From Flagellimonas spongiicola (lineage in GTDB: Bacteria; Bacteroidota; Bacteroidia; Flavobacteriales; Flavobacteriaceae), in assembly GCF_023502425.1 (NCBI RefSeq), contig NZ_JAMFMA010000005.1:44338-108337 (forward strand): a stretch of DNA of 64,000 nucleotides, read 5' to 3'. Numbering within the stretch: the stretch's first letter is position 1; every line of letters starts with the position of its first letter. A program made the position numbers and the translations under genes. Shown piece by piece: positions 26,076 through 34,670 of this stretch. The notes under the pieces were generated by a model. It ran no database searches. It saw only the letters and a list, made by a program, of their open reading frames with translations, and was not told the DNA's origin.

Positions 26076-27941
26076 ATGAATCAGGTCGCTTCGAAATTAA
26101 TGATGGGGATAGCCATGCTATTTACGCTTTTGGCAACGGCTCAGGATACTTTTTCGGATACCTTTAGTTCTTCCTCTTATGGGAATAACAATGGAACCCA
26201 AAATTTTAGTGGAAACTGGACTGAAGTCAACGACGACAACAGTCCCAATAGCGGTAGAATAGAGATCAATTCCAATGCACTGGAATTCAATAACCTTGAT
26301 AATAGAAGTATAAGTCGTGGATTAGATTTAAATGGTGCCGCCTCTGCGGTTCTAACGTTGGATTACAATAGAACTAGTGGAAATGAAAGTTTGTTGGTCC
26401 AATTATTTGATGGTTCCACTTATAACACCATAGCCACATTGGCTGGCACTGGATCAGTCAACTACAATTTATCCGTCTCGGAAATCTCCTCTTCTTCTGC
26501 AATTCGGTTTATTACTGGAAGTGGGAACTGGGGTGGTAGCGAAACGATATATGTGGACAACGTCTTATTTACGGCTGTATTTGATACCACGGACACAGAT
26601 GGAGATGGTGTTTATGATAGTACGGATTTGGACGATGACAATGATGGCATGACGGATGAAGAAGAGTATTGCACATCAGCGAATGCGACGTTTTTAGTAT
26701 CGGCAGATGTTGGGACACGTAGTGTAGTAGTGAATCATACAGACACAGGGTATTTAAGACTGGATTTTTCTTCCATGGATAATTCTTTTCAGTTGGATAT
26801 TAATGGTACAACGGTACATCCATCAGTTTTAGAATTCGAGAATGGTGCTCTGGGTGGCGGAGAAGAGTATTTCCTTTTTCAATCTGATGGTGCGTTTATT
26901 TCTTCCCCTTGGGTCGCAAATTCCAATGGATTACCAAGACTACGCCTTATTGTGGATGCCAATGGGCAGGTGAATTTGTATGGCACCCGAACTACCAGTT
27001 CTACAATTTTGGAACCCATGGCTGCCCAATTTGGCACTCCCTTTAATACTATAACCTGGGTACCGGGCAATCCCAACGTATTTACGTTAACCAATCAGTC
27101 TGGTCCAGGGCCTGAAGGATTCAGTGGAAACCTTTTTGCCAGTGCTATTTGTGATACGGACGGTGATGGAATTAGCAATGAATTGGACTTGGATTCGGAC
27201 AATGATGGAATTTATGATATCGTGGAAGCCGGCGTACTTAATGAAACTGGTGTCAGTGATGCCAATAACGACGGGGTAATCGATGGCGCAATCAGCGGTT
27301 CAGGTGCCAATGGGTTATTCAATAGTATTGAAGACAATGATACGGCATATGCGATTCCCAGTTACAGTATATTTGATTCCGATTCGGATGGTACGTATGA
27401 TGCCTTTGTTTTAGATTCCGATGCAGACAGCTGTTTTGATGTGCGTGAGTCTGGATTTACTGATGATAATAATGATGGACTTTTGGGCCCACTTCCGGTA
27501 ACTGTTGATGCCAACGGAGTAGTTACTAGCGGCTCTGATGGTTACACCACACCGGATGATAATGATAATAACGCCACCTACGATTACAGGGAAGCAGGTT
27601 CAGCTCCAAGCATTAGTGCACAGCCAACAAACATCACCACATGTCCGGATTGTGTGGTGAACATGTCCGTTACAGCTGTTGGCGATACCTTCCAGTGGCA
27701 ACTTTTCAATGGAACTACATGGGATGATTTATCAGATACCGGTATCTATTCTGGTACCACCACTAATACACTCACCATAACAAATCCAACCGCAGCGGCG
27801 AATAACACCCAATATCGAGTTCAAATTGTGAATTTGGGCTTTGTATGTGACGATACGATATCCAATGTCGCATTCTTGTATACTCAAGTAGACAATGTGA
27901 TTACCAATCGCGGAATAACCTATCGTGTCAATAAGAATTAG
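26076..27941 (+). CDS. Secreted TSP3-repeat surface protein
   Basis: The 621-residue protein has a signal peptide (KLMMGIAMLFTLLATAQ). A beta-rich N-terminal region (about residues 25-180) resembles a lectin or jelly-roll domain, followed by thrombospondin type 3-like calcium loops (DTDGDGVYDSTDLDDDNDG) and more Asp/Asn-rich loops at about 370-520, and a C-terminal Ig-like segment (ISAQPTNITTCPDC). The C-terminus ends VITNRGITYRVNKN with no evident T9SS sorting domain. ATG 26076 is chosen over TTG 26028 because it starts the signal peptide. The gene interrupts the rpmB-ftsY neighbourhood and faces the other way from both. Confidence 0.8.
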   Translation: MNQVASKLMMGIAMLFTLLATAQDTFSDTFSSSSYGNNNGTQNFSGNWTEVNDDNSPNSGRIEINSNALEFNNLDNRSISRGLDLNGAASAVLTLDYNRTSGNESLLVQLFDGSTYNTIATLAGTGSVNYNLSVSEISSSSAIRFITGSGNWGGSETIYVDNVLFTAVFDTTDTDGDGVYDSTDLDDDNDGMTDEEEYCTSANATFLVSADVGTRSVVVNHTDTGYLRLDFSSMDNSFQLDINGTTVHPSVLEFENGALGGGEEYFLFQSDGAFISSPWVANSNGLPRLRLIVDANGQVNLYGTRTTSSTILEPMAAQFGTPFNTITWVPGNPNVFTLTNQSGPGPEGFSGNLFASAICDTDGDGISNELDLDSDNDGIYDIVEAGVLNETGVSDANNDGVIDGAISGSGANGLFNSIEDNDTAYAIPSYSIFDSDSDGTYDAFVLDSDADSCFDVRESGFTDDNNDGLLGPLPVTVDANGVVTSGSDGYTTPDDNDNNATYDYREAGSAPSISAQPTNITTCPDCVVNMSVTAVGDTFQWQLFNGTTWDDLSDTGIYSGTTTNTLTITNPTAAANNTQYRVQIVNLGFVCDDTISNVAFLYTQVDNVITNRGITYRVNKN

Positions 27942-27951
27942 GCACAAAAAA

Positions 27952-27970
27952 AGCCGCTTAAAAAGCGGCT
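27952..27970 (-). terminator. Terminator shared by convergent genes
   Basis: AGCCGCTT (27952-27959) pairs with AAGCGGCT (27963-27970). On the minus strand a run of seven T residues follows, making it a standard terminator of the rpmB operon. On the plus strand, ending the TSP3 gene, the tail is weaker. Confidence 0.85.
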
Positions 27971-27990
27971 CTACTATTTTCTTGGATTGA

Positions 27991-28143
27991 TTACTTCTTG
28001 TTCAACCAATCGTTTACCATTTCTGGTGCCATAACCGACTCCACAAAAGTATAAGCTCCTGTTTTTGGAGACTTAACCATCTTAATGGCCTTTGTCAATC
28101 TTTTGGATGATGACTGAAGCGTTGCTACTGTTTTCTTTGCCAT
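27991..28143 (-). CDS. DUF4295 family small protein
   Basis: A 50-codon gene reads MAKKTVATLQSSSKRLTKAI and continues to a terminal NKK. This is the DUF4295 family, a tiny basic protein specific to Bacteroidota and found directly after rpmG. Position in a ribosomal protein operon and the basic charge suggest a ribosome-associated role, which is inference. It follows rpmG by 38 bases and ends at the operon terminator. Confidence 0.9.
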   Translation of the reverse strand: MAKKTVATLQSSSKRLTKAIKMVKSPKTGAYTFVESVMAPEMVNDWLNKK

Positions 28144-28181
28144 GGCTTACTTATATTATTGTTAGGTATTAAACCTACGTA

Positions 28182-28364
28182 TTACTTAATTTCTTTATGA
28201 ACTGTCATACGCTTAAGAATAGGATTGAATTTCTTAATCTCCATTCTGTCTGGCGTATTCTTTTTGTTTTTGGTTGTGATGTACCTAGAAGTACCTGGCA
28301 TACCAGAATCTTTATGTTCTGTACACTCTAAAATAACCTGAATTCTATTTCCTTTCTTTGCCAT
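28182..28364 (-). CDS. rpmG: 50S ribosomal protein L33
   Basis: The 60-residue protein reads [20 protein letters not shown], then [17 protein letters not shown], the L33 pattern. Of the zinc-ribbon cysteines only one is left (ECTE), so this is a Cys-minus (non-zinc) L33. It sits between rpmB and DUF4295. Confidence 0.97.
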   Translation of the reverse strand: MAKKGNRIQVILECTEHKDSGMPGTSRYITTKNKKNTPDRMEIKKFNPILKRMTVHKEIK

Positions 28365-28390
28365 TGTCTTGTACTTAAAATCTTGTCAAC

Positions 28391-28618
28391 TTACTTTCTG
28401 GCATTGATATCCTTCAATACAGCTGAGATTCCTTTTTTGTTGATGATTTTCAAACCTCTGGACGAAACGTTCAAGGTAACCCAACGATCTTCCTCTGGAA
28501 TGTAAAATTTCTTTTTAGAAATATTTACATCAAACCTTCTCTTGGTTTTATTGATGGAGAAGGAAACGTTGTTTCCAAACATCACTTTTTTTCCTGTTAC
28601 TTCGCAAACTTTAGACAT
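28391..28618 (-). CDS. rpmB: 50S ribosomal protein L28
   Basis: The 75-residue protein starts MSKVCEVTGKKVMFGNNVSF and contains NKTKRRFDVNISKKKF, the L28 pattern. It is first in the rpmB-rpmG-DUF4295 operon and has a perfect Bacteroidota promoter 34 bases upstream. Confidence 0.97.
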   Translation of the reverse strand: MSKVCEVTGKKVMFGNNVSFSINKTKRRFDVNISKKKFYIPEEDRWVTLNVSSRGLKIINKKGISAVLKDINARK

Positions 28619-28651
28619 CGCCCTAACTTTTGAGTGATTTTATTGAGGCTG

Positions 28652-28682
28652 CAAATTTATGGCATTTTTTGGGACGTACAAA
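28652..28682 (-). promoter_or_regulatory. Promoter of the rpmB operon
   Basis: On the minus strand TTTG (28679-28682), exactly 19 bases and TAAATTTG (28652-28659) form a perfect TTTG-N19-TAnnTTTG promoter. This is a strong housekeeping-type promoter and serves as the internal reference for the others called here. Confidence 0.85.
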
Positions 28683-28690
28683 ATTCTTTT

Positions 28691-29938
28691 TCAGAAATTT
28701 AAAATTTCTTTCCACAATAGCTCAAAGGCCTTGTTTACAGACCTTTTAACAATGCGTTCCCGGTTCTTTCCAATAGTAAATTTTTGAGCAAAGGTATGTT
28801 CAGGTGTACTTATGGCAATAAATACTGTTCCCACTTCAGCATCCGAATCTCCTTTGGTAGGCCCGGCATTGCCAGTGGTAGCTATTGAAAAATCGGTTCC
28901 TAATTTATTTTTCACATTTTCTGCCATTGCAATAGCAACCTGTTCACTGACTACCGAATGTTCTTTTACAAGTGCCTCAGGAACGCCGAGAATATTTATT
29001 TTGGTCTCAGTGGCATAGGCGACAATACTGCCCTTAAAATACGCAGATGCTCCAGGAATTGTAGTGATTTTTTCTGCAACTGTGCCGCCTGTAAAGCTTT
29101 CAGCAGTAGCAAGGGTCATTTTTTTCTTTGCAAGATAGTTTCCAATCTGTTGTTCAATGGAATCGCCATCCTCCTCACCGTATATGATGTCTCCAACAAG
29201 CTCATATAATTGCTTAACCTCCGAATTCACAGCAGACTCCAGTAATTCTTTACGAGGTCCAAGTGCTGTAAGCCGAAGTCTAACTTTACCTAAATTGGGT
29301 AAATAGGCCAATTTTATAAATTCCGGCAGGTTGTTTTCCCAATCCTCGAGTTTATCTGCCAAAGCACTTTCTCCCAATCCGTACGTAATAATCGTTTTGT
29401 GAAGGATATGTGGACGTTCGAATGTGGTCGTTATTTTAGGTATTACCAATTCAGTAATAAGGTGCTTCATCTCAAAAGGAACGCCAGGAAGTGAAACAAA
29501 CACTGTTTCTTCCTTTTGCATCCATAATCCAGGAGCGGTGCCATTGGGGTTTTGTAAAACATGTGCTTTGGAAGGTACCAGGGCTTGTTCCCGATTCAAG
29601 TTGGACATTGGTACTTTGAAGTACTTGTTAAAAAGCATTTCAATATGTTTCATGACCGCCTCATCATGCTTCAATTCGTCATGGAAAAATTCACACAAGG
29701 TATGTTTGGTGATATCATCTTTAGTAGGCCCCAATCCCCCAGTCATGATAACAATGGACGAACGTTTACTAGCTGTTTCCAGCGCCTGCAAAATATGCTC
29801 CCGGTCATCCTGTATGGATGTAATCTCATATACGGAAACCCCTATTTTATTTAATTCCTTGGAAATAAATGCAGAATTGGAGTCTACTATCTGTCCAATG
29901 AGAATCTCATCCCCAATGGTGATGATTTCTGCCTGCAT
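28691..29938 (-). CDS. cinA: CinA-family competence/damage-inducible protein
   Basis: The 415-residue protein has the N-terminal MoaB/molybdopterin-binding-like domain (ITIGDEILIGQIVDSNSAFI, TGGLGPTKDDITKH) and the C-terminal CinA nicotinamide-nucleotide deamidase domain (ATAESFTGGTVAEKITTIPG). Such two-domain proteins recycle pyridine nucleotides. The start at 29938 is immediately adjacent to the Hpt gene stop, so the two are co-transcribed. Confidence 0.94.
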   Translation of the reverse strand: MQAEIITIGDEILIGQIVDSNSAFISKELNKIGVSVYEITSIQDDREHILQALETASKRSSIVIMTGGLGPTKDDITKHTLCEFFHDELKHDEAVMKHIEMLFNKYFKVPMSNLNREQALVPSKAHVLQNPNGTAPGLWMQKEETVFVSLPGVPFEMKHLITELVIPKITTTFERPHILHKTIITYGLGESALADKLEDWENNLPEFIKLAYLPNLGKVRLRLTALGPRKELLESAVNSEVKQLYELVGDIIYGEEDGDSIEQQIGNYLAKKKMTLATAESFTGGTVAEKITTIPGASAYFKGSIVAYATETKINILGVPEALVKEHSVVSEQVAIAMAENVKNKLGTDFSIATTGNAGPTKGDSDAEVGTVFIAISTPEHTFAQKFTIGKNRERIVKRSVNKAFELLWKEILNF

Positions 29939-30277
29939 TTATAAGTCGAAGTCTTTTTGTAGTTCGGATATTACTTGGAGTACATCCTTTTTAAGCAGGG
30001 GGAATTTTTGCTCTATTTCGTCCATATTGGCTGCATTCTTTCCCAAAGTTTCAATTTCCAAGGCGGTTGCACGGGTCTGCTCCATACCTAATAGATCCAC
30101 GTTGGGTTTTATTTTATGAGCCAACTTATAAACGTTCTCATAATCGCGACTTGTAATGGCTGTTTCCAGACCTTCCAAATCAATCGGTACTTCTTCTAAA
30201 AAAACGGAAATGACAGAAATTATGAAGTCGTTATCGCCTTCTGCCATTTCATTGATTTTATCGAGGTTGTAAATCAT
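29939..30277 (-). CDS. Hpt domain phosphotransfer protein
   Basis: The 112-residue single-domain protein has the helix bundle pattern of histidine phosphotransfer proteins. The phosphoacceptor is in KLAHKIKPNVDLLGM, close to the HxxKG-type motif though Pro stands where Gly is common. It should relay phosphate between a hybrid histidine kinase and a response regulator encoded elsewhere, as none is in the window. The ATG shares one base with the stop of the FAH-family gene. Confidence 0.82.
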   Translation of the reverse strand: MIYNLDKINEMAEGDNDFIISVISVFLEEVPIDLEGLETAITSRDYENVYKLAHKIKPNVDLLGMEQTRATALEIETLGKNAANMDEIEQKFPLLKKDVLQVISELQKDFDL

Positions 30278-30888
30278 TATCTCACATTAATTTCAAATAG
30301 CCTTTCCTCTTCCAGCATACCTACAAGGTAATCATTTGGGCTTACTTTACCAACACCGGCGGGGGTGCCTGTAAACAAAATATCGCCCTTTTTAAGCATA
30401 AAATAGGTAGACACATGAGCTATGAGTTCGTCTATTTTCCACAGCATCAAGGAGGTATTGCCATTTTGGACGTTTTCCCCATTCCTTAACAAGGAAAACC
30501 TTATTTTATCAATATTTTCGTACAAAGATTTAGGCTTCCACTTACCAACTATAGCAGATCCGTCAAAACCTTTCGCTTTCTCCCAGGGCAAACCCTTCTG
30601 TTTTAGTTTGGATTGAAGATCTCTGGCGGTAAAGTCTATTCCCAATCCAATTTCATCATAATAGGTATGAGCAAATTCCTTTGCAATATGTTTGCCCACC
30701 TTTTTGATTTTCACCAAAACCTCTACCTCATAATGCACATCATTTGAAAATTCAGGTATGTAAAAGTCTTGCTCTTTAGGCAAGATGGCTGAATCCGGTT
30801 TGATGAACACCACAGGTTCATCTGGACGTTCATTGTCCAATTCGTCAATATGGGCAGCATAATTTCTGCCAATACATATCAATTTCAT
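30277..30888 (-). CDS. Fumarylacetoacetate hydrolase family protein
   Basis: The 203-residue protein has the FAH C-terminal fold: KLICIGRNYAAHIDELDN, the metal-binding EVEVLVKIKK, GIDFTARDLQ and DILFTGTPAGVG. Short members of this family act as acylpyruvate hydrolase or oxaloacetate decarboxylase. The exact substrate is not evident. It lies between the exonuclease and Hpt genes in a tight operon. Confidence 0.9.
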   Translation of the reverse strand: MKLICIGRNYAAHIDELDNERPDEPVVFIKPDSAILPKEQDFYIPEFSNDVHYEVEVLVKIKKVGKHIAKEFAHTYYDEIGLGIDFTARDLQSKLKQKGLPWEKAKGFDGSAIVGKWKPKSLYENIDKIRFSLLRNGENVQNGNTSLMLWKIDELIAHVSTYFMLKKGDILFTGTPAGVGKVSPNDYLVGMLEEERLFEINVR

Positions 30889-30905
30889 TGTCTTCTTATT
30901 TAAAA

Positions 30906-31682
30906 TTAAGACAGTTTGTTATTGAGCTTGCTCAATTTAATTTGGGTGAGTACTTTTTTCGTGTAGAGGGGAAAGTCCGCATTCAAGATCCAACCAAAGT
31001 AACCTGGTTCGGATTCCATTACCTCATCAACCGTTCTACCCTTGTGCTTTCCGAATGCAAATATAGGACGGTCTTCCTTATCCAGACCTATAAAACCGGC
31101 AAAATCGAGGGATTGTTTTCGGGTGGTGAATTCAGACAATTTCTTTACGTTGTTCTCCAACTCCGGATATCGGTCCAGTTGGGACAGTAATACTTCATAC
31201 GTAGCCAAAGTATCCGCTTGGGCACTATGTGCGTCATCCAAATTTTTATCACAGTAAAACTTGTAAGCCGCTTCCAAGGTTCTTTTTTCCATCTTATGAA
31301 AAATGGTCTGAACATCAACAGATACCATACTCTTCATATCAAAATCCACATCTGCGCGCAGCATTTCCTCTGCCAAAAGTGGAATATCGAATCGGTCTGA
31401 ATTATAACCAGCTAGATCACTGTCCTTGATCATTTTATAGATTTCCTTGGACAATTGTTTGAACGTTGGCTCATTGGCCACCTTCTCATTGGAAATACCA
31501 TGTACGGCCACCACTTCATCCGGAATGTGCATTTCAGGATTTACCAGCCAAGTCTTGCTCTCCTTATTGCCGTTTGGGAACACCTTTAAAATGGAAATTT
31601 CCACAATTCTGTCCTTGGCGACATTTATTCCTGTGGTTTCCAAATCGAAAAAACAAATAGGTTTCGTGAGTTTTAATTCCAT
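30906..31682 (-). CDS. 3'-5' exonuclease, DnaQ-like
   Basis: The 258-residue protein is a DEDDh exonuclease: Exo I FFDLETTG, Exo II GYNSDRFDIPLL, Exo III HSAQADTLA. An extra C-terminal part (FAFGKHKGRTVDEV) resembles a module seen in Bacteroidota DnaQ-like exonucleases. It could proofread or trim DNA. The ATG at 31682 removes ten codons that would overlap the neighbouring hydrolase gene. It is 5 bases after that gene. Confidence 0.88.
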   Translation of the reverse strand: MELKLTKPICFFDLETTGINVAKDRIVEISILKVFPNGNKESKTWLVNPEMHIPDEVVAVHGISNEKVANEPTFKQLSKEIYKMIKDSDLAGYNSDRFDIPLLAEEMLRADVDFDMKSMVSVDVQTIFHKMEKRTLEAAYKFYCDKNLDDAHSAQADTLATYEVLLSQLDRYPELENNVKKLSEFTTRKQSLDFAGFIGLDKEDRPIFAFGKHKGRTVDEVMESEPGYFGWILNADFPLYTKKVLTQIKLSKLNNKLS

Positions 31683-31687
31683 GGTGT

Positions 31688-32470
31688 TTATTTCAATTGT
31701 GAAAAAATCCAATTCATCAATTCTGGTTCGGCAAAGGTATTGTCCCAGCTATTGTGTCCTACTCCAGGATAAACGGTATACTTTACATTGATACCCATAT
31801 CACCCATGGCCTTGGCCATTTCAGCTGAATACTTTTCAGGTACCACTTTATCTGCATCGCCATGGAAAATCCACCAGTGTGGTTTTTTCAACTTTTTGCT
31901 TATGGCAGGGTTTGCGCCTCCACAAATTGGAAAGGCTGCTGCGAACATTTTAGGGTTTCTACGCACCAATTCAAAGGTACCCATGCCGCCCATGGACAAG
32001 CCACCCACATACATTCTATTTTTATCTAGTTTGTAGTTCTTTTTCAGGTACTTTATCAAACCTTCCAGCAACAACATATCCTCGGCAGGTTCTGCATCTT
32101 CATAATAAATGAATTGACGGTTTTCAAAATCACCCTCCACATCTATTCGTGCCCAAGAACTATTAGCTGCACATTGGGGGAATACCACTATTGCCTGGTA
32201 ATTTTCCCTTACATCTTCTTTCAAAAACAACCTGGAGCCATGAACCAATTGCAATTCGTTATCATTACCTCGTTCACCAGAACCGTGTAAAAAAAGAAGT
32301 AATGGGTACTTTTTGCCGGGATCATAATCTTTTGGCAACAGCAAACGATACGGTAGGCTATCTCCGTTTTTCTCGAAATATTTCTTTTGATAAGCTGATA
32401 AGTCCTGCGCATTCAACGCATTGGACAGTAACATAAGTAACCCCAAGAATAGGGCAGTATTAAGCTTCAT
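31688..32470 (-). CDS. Secreted alpha/beta hydrolase, CE1-like esterase
   Basis: The 260-residue protein has a signal peptide (ALFLGLLMLLSNALNAQ) and an alpha/beta hydrolase fold. The nucleophile elbow is GGLSMGG, the acid is in HGDADKVVP and the catalytic His in GVGHNSWD; LLLFLHGSGERGND is the oxyanion region. This matches the phospholipase/carboxylesterase and feruloyl-esterase-like group often used on plant or algal glycans. The natural substrate is open. Confidence 0.85.
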   Translation of the reverse strand: MKLNTALFLGLLMLLSNALNAQDLSAYQKKYFEKNGDSLPYRLLLPKDYDPGKKYPLLLFLHGSGERGNDNELQLVHGSRLFLKEDVRENYQAIVVFPQCAANSSWARIDVEGDFENRQFIYYEDAEPAEDMLLLEGLIKYLKKNYKLDKNRMYVGGLSMGGMGTFELVRRNPKMFAAAFPICGGANPAISKKLKKPHWWIFHGDADKVVPEKYSAEMAKAMGDMGINVKYTVYPGVGHNSWDNTFAEPELMNWIFSQLK

Positions 32471-32536
32471 GGACTGATGAATTGGTTTGAAGCCCTAATT
32501 TAAGAATAGTGAAATGAAAACAATAGTTTTTGGAGA

Positions 32537-33880
32537 CTAGATTTCCCGATTTATGTCCCAAGCTTCCAAATAATCAGCCACGGTTTTGACAAACATACCT
32601 CCCAGAGCACCATTGACCACTCTATGATCATAGCTATGCGAAAGGAACATTTTACTGCGGATACCAATATACTCTCCTTGGTCTGTCTCAATTACCGACG
32701 GCAATTTCCGAATTGCCCCTAAAGCCAATATTCCTACTTGAGGTTGATTAATAATAGGAGTTCCAAAAACGCTTCCAAAGGAACCAACGTTGGTCACCGT
32801 ATAGGTCCCATCTTGCACTTCATCTGGCTTCAGCTGGTTATTTCTTGCTCTATTCGCCAAATCATTGACCGTTTTGGCCATACCAACCAAGTTCAATTGG
32901 TCTGCCTTTTTAATCACGGGCACTATGAGATTACCATCTGGCAAGGCTGCGGCCATACCTAGGTTGATATTTTTCTTTTTGATAACATTGTCGCCATCCA
33001 ACGATATGTTCATCATTGGGTATTTTTTTAGCGCCATTGCCACGGCTTCCATAAAAATTGGAGTGAACGTCAATTTCTCACCTTCCCTTTTTTGGAATGC
33101 ATCTTTAACTTTGTTTCTCCAATTTACAACGTTAGTGACATCCACTTCAACAAAGCTCTGAACATGTGCTGAAGTAGAAACACTTTCCACCATGTGGTGG
33201 GCAATCAATTTACCCATTCGGGTTAACGGAATAACCTCATCCCCTTCATTGGTAGCAACAGGCATTTCCTTGGTTGCCTTGGTTTCCTTCTTTTCAGGTT
33301 TAGGTGTTACGGCCTCAACTACCTTTGGCTTTTCAACAGCAGTGCTGCCATTGGAAGACCTGTTCTCCAAAAACGCCTTGATATCATTTTTGGTTACCCT
33401 GCCTTCTTTTCCTGTTCCGATGATGGCTTCCAATTCTTCCATGGACACGCCCTCTTCTTTGGCAATATTTCGTACCAAAGGAGAATAGAAGCGTTGGGAT
33501 TCGCCAAAATTAGGTGTAGCGACGGATACAGCAGATTGAATTTCTTCCATTTGTGTTTCAAGTTCCACTGCAGGGGATTCTACTACTTCCTCAACAACTT
33601 CTGGAGCTTCAACACCATTTGCAGAAGTTTCAACCGCTTGATCAGTTTCAATCACGGCAACAACTTCGCCAACCTTGATTACGTCATCAACATCAAATCG
33701 TTTTTCCAACAATACACCTTCAACCTCACTGGGTACCTCAGAATCCACCTTATCGGTAGCAATCTCAAAAATGGCCTCATCCATTTCAATGGTATCACCC
33801 ACTTCTTTCAACCATGTGGTCAATGTTGCCTCAGCAACACTTTCTCCCATTTGCGGTAATTTCAATTCAAATTTTGACAT
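32537..33880 (-). CDS. 2-oxo acid dehydrogenase E2, dihydrolipoamide acyltransferase
   Basis: The 447-residue protein has one lipoyl domain (ATDKVDSEV, lipoyl Lys44), a peripheral-subunit-binding domain at about residues 128-168 and a catalytic domain ending in SHSYDHRVVNGALGG with the active-site His. A single lipoyl domain and DKVDSE favour a branched-chain 2-oxoacid or pyruvate-type complex over 2-oxoglutarate, but the E1 and E3 genes are not here. recR lies 93 bases upstream. Confidence 0.92.
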   Translation of the reverse strand: MSKFELKLPQMGESVAEATLTTWLKEVGDTIEMDEAIFEIATDKVDSEVPSEVEGVLLEKRFDVDDVIKVGEVVAVIETDQAVETSANGVEAPEVVEEVVESPAVELETQMEEIQSAVSVATPNFGESQRFYSPLVRNIAKEEGVSMEELEAIIGTGKEGRVTKNDIKAFLENRSSNGSTAVEKPKVVEAVTPKPEKKETKATKEMPVATNEGDEVIPLTRMGKLIAHHMVESVSTSAHVQSFVEVDVTNVVNWRNKVKDAFQKREGEKLTFTPIFMEAVAMALKKYPMMNISLDGDNVIKKKNINLGMAAALPDGNLIVPVIKKADQLNLVGMAKTVNDLANRARNNQLKPDEVQDGTYTVTNVGSFGSVFGTPIINQPQVGILALGAIRKLPSVIETDQGEYIGIRSKMFLSHSYDHRVVNGALGGMFVKTVADYLEAWDINREI

Positions 33881-33973
33881 ATTCTTATTTAACGAATAGA
33901 TATCGACTTATATTTTGCAAAAATAATAAAGAAATCGTCTTATTCTTAATTTTTATTCATTTTTAAGGAATTC

Positions 33974-34594
33974 CTAACTGGCCTTTATTGCACTCTCAAA
34001 AGGAATTCTATTTAGGATACTTCTACCTAAAGTTACCTCATCCGCATATTCCAATTCGTCACCCACTGAAATACCCCTGGCAATGGTTGATGTTGTGACC
34101 TTGAGTCCTTCAAGTTGTTTATAGATGTAAAAGTTGGTGGTATCACCCTCCATAGTTGAACTCAAAGCGAATATCAATTCCTGAACTTCACCTTTTTTGA
34201 CCTTGTTAACCAGTGAAACAATATTCAAATCTTGGGGGCCTATTCCCTCCATCGGCGAAATCTTACCACCCAAGACATGATACATGCCATTGTATTGGGA
34301 AGTATTTTCAATTGCCATCACGTCCCTAATATCCTCAACTACACAAATAATACTGGAATCTCGTTTGGGATTACTGCAAATCTCACAAATCTCGGTATCC
34401 GAAATGTTATGACAGCTCTTACAAAAATTAATCTCGCTTCTTAACTTGGATAATGCCTCCGCAAGCATATTGGTCTGATTTTCCGGCTGTTTTAACAAAT
34501 GTAAAACCAATCGTAAAGCCGTGCGCTTCCCAATACCGGGTAATTGCGACATCTCATAAACCGCATTTTCCAATAATTTTGATGAAAAATCCAT
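33974..34594 (-). CDS. recR: Recombination mediator protein
   Basis: The 206-residue protein has the RecR layout: an N-terminal helix-hairpin-helix ([18 protein letters not shown]), a four-cysteine zinc motif ([16 protein letters not shown]) and a Toprim domain ([32 protein letters not shown]). It helps load RecA during gapped-DNA repair. It is divergent from the symporter gene. Confidence 0.96.
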   Translation of the reverse strand: MDFSSKLLENAVYEMSQLPGIGKRTALRLVLHLLKQPENQTNMLAEALSKLRSEINFCKSCHNISDTEICEICSNPKRDSSIICVVEDIRDVMAIENTSQYNGMYHVLGGKISPMEGIGPQDLNIVSLVNKVKKGEVQELIFALSSTMEGDTTNFYIYKQLEGLKVTTSTIARGISVGDELEYADEVTLGRSILNRIPFESAIKAS

Positions 34595-34638
34595 AGTCCA
34601 AGTTGTAACGCAAAATTACGATTTTACGGTTACCAATT

Positions 34639-34646
34639 TACTTTTG
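34639..34646 (+). promoter_or_regulatory. Candidate -7 box of the symporter gene
   Basis: TACTTTTG fits TAnnTTTG and lies 24 bases upstream of the ATG at 34671. The expected -33 position reads TTAC, so the promoter call rests mainly on the -7 element. Confidence 0.4.
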
Positions 34647-34670
34647 TACTTTGCAATTCAAATTTACTTT

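Noticed and set aside
28812..30119. A 231-codon open frame on the plus strand over cinA and Hpt
   Set aside because: It is Ser/Cys-rich, has no domain, and covers two confident genes on the other strand; it is a shadow frame.
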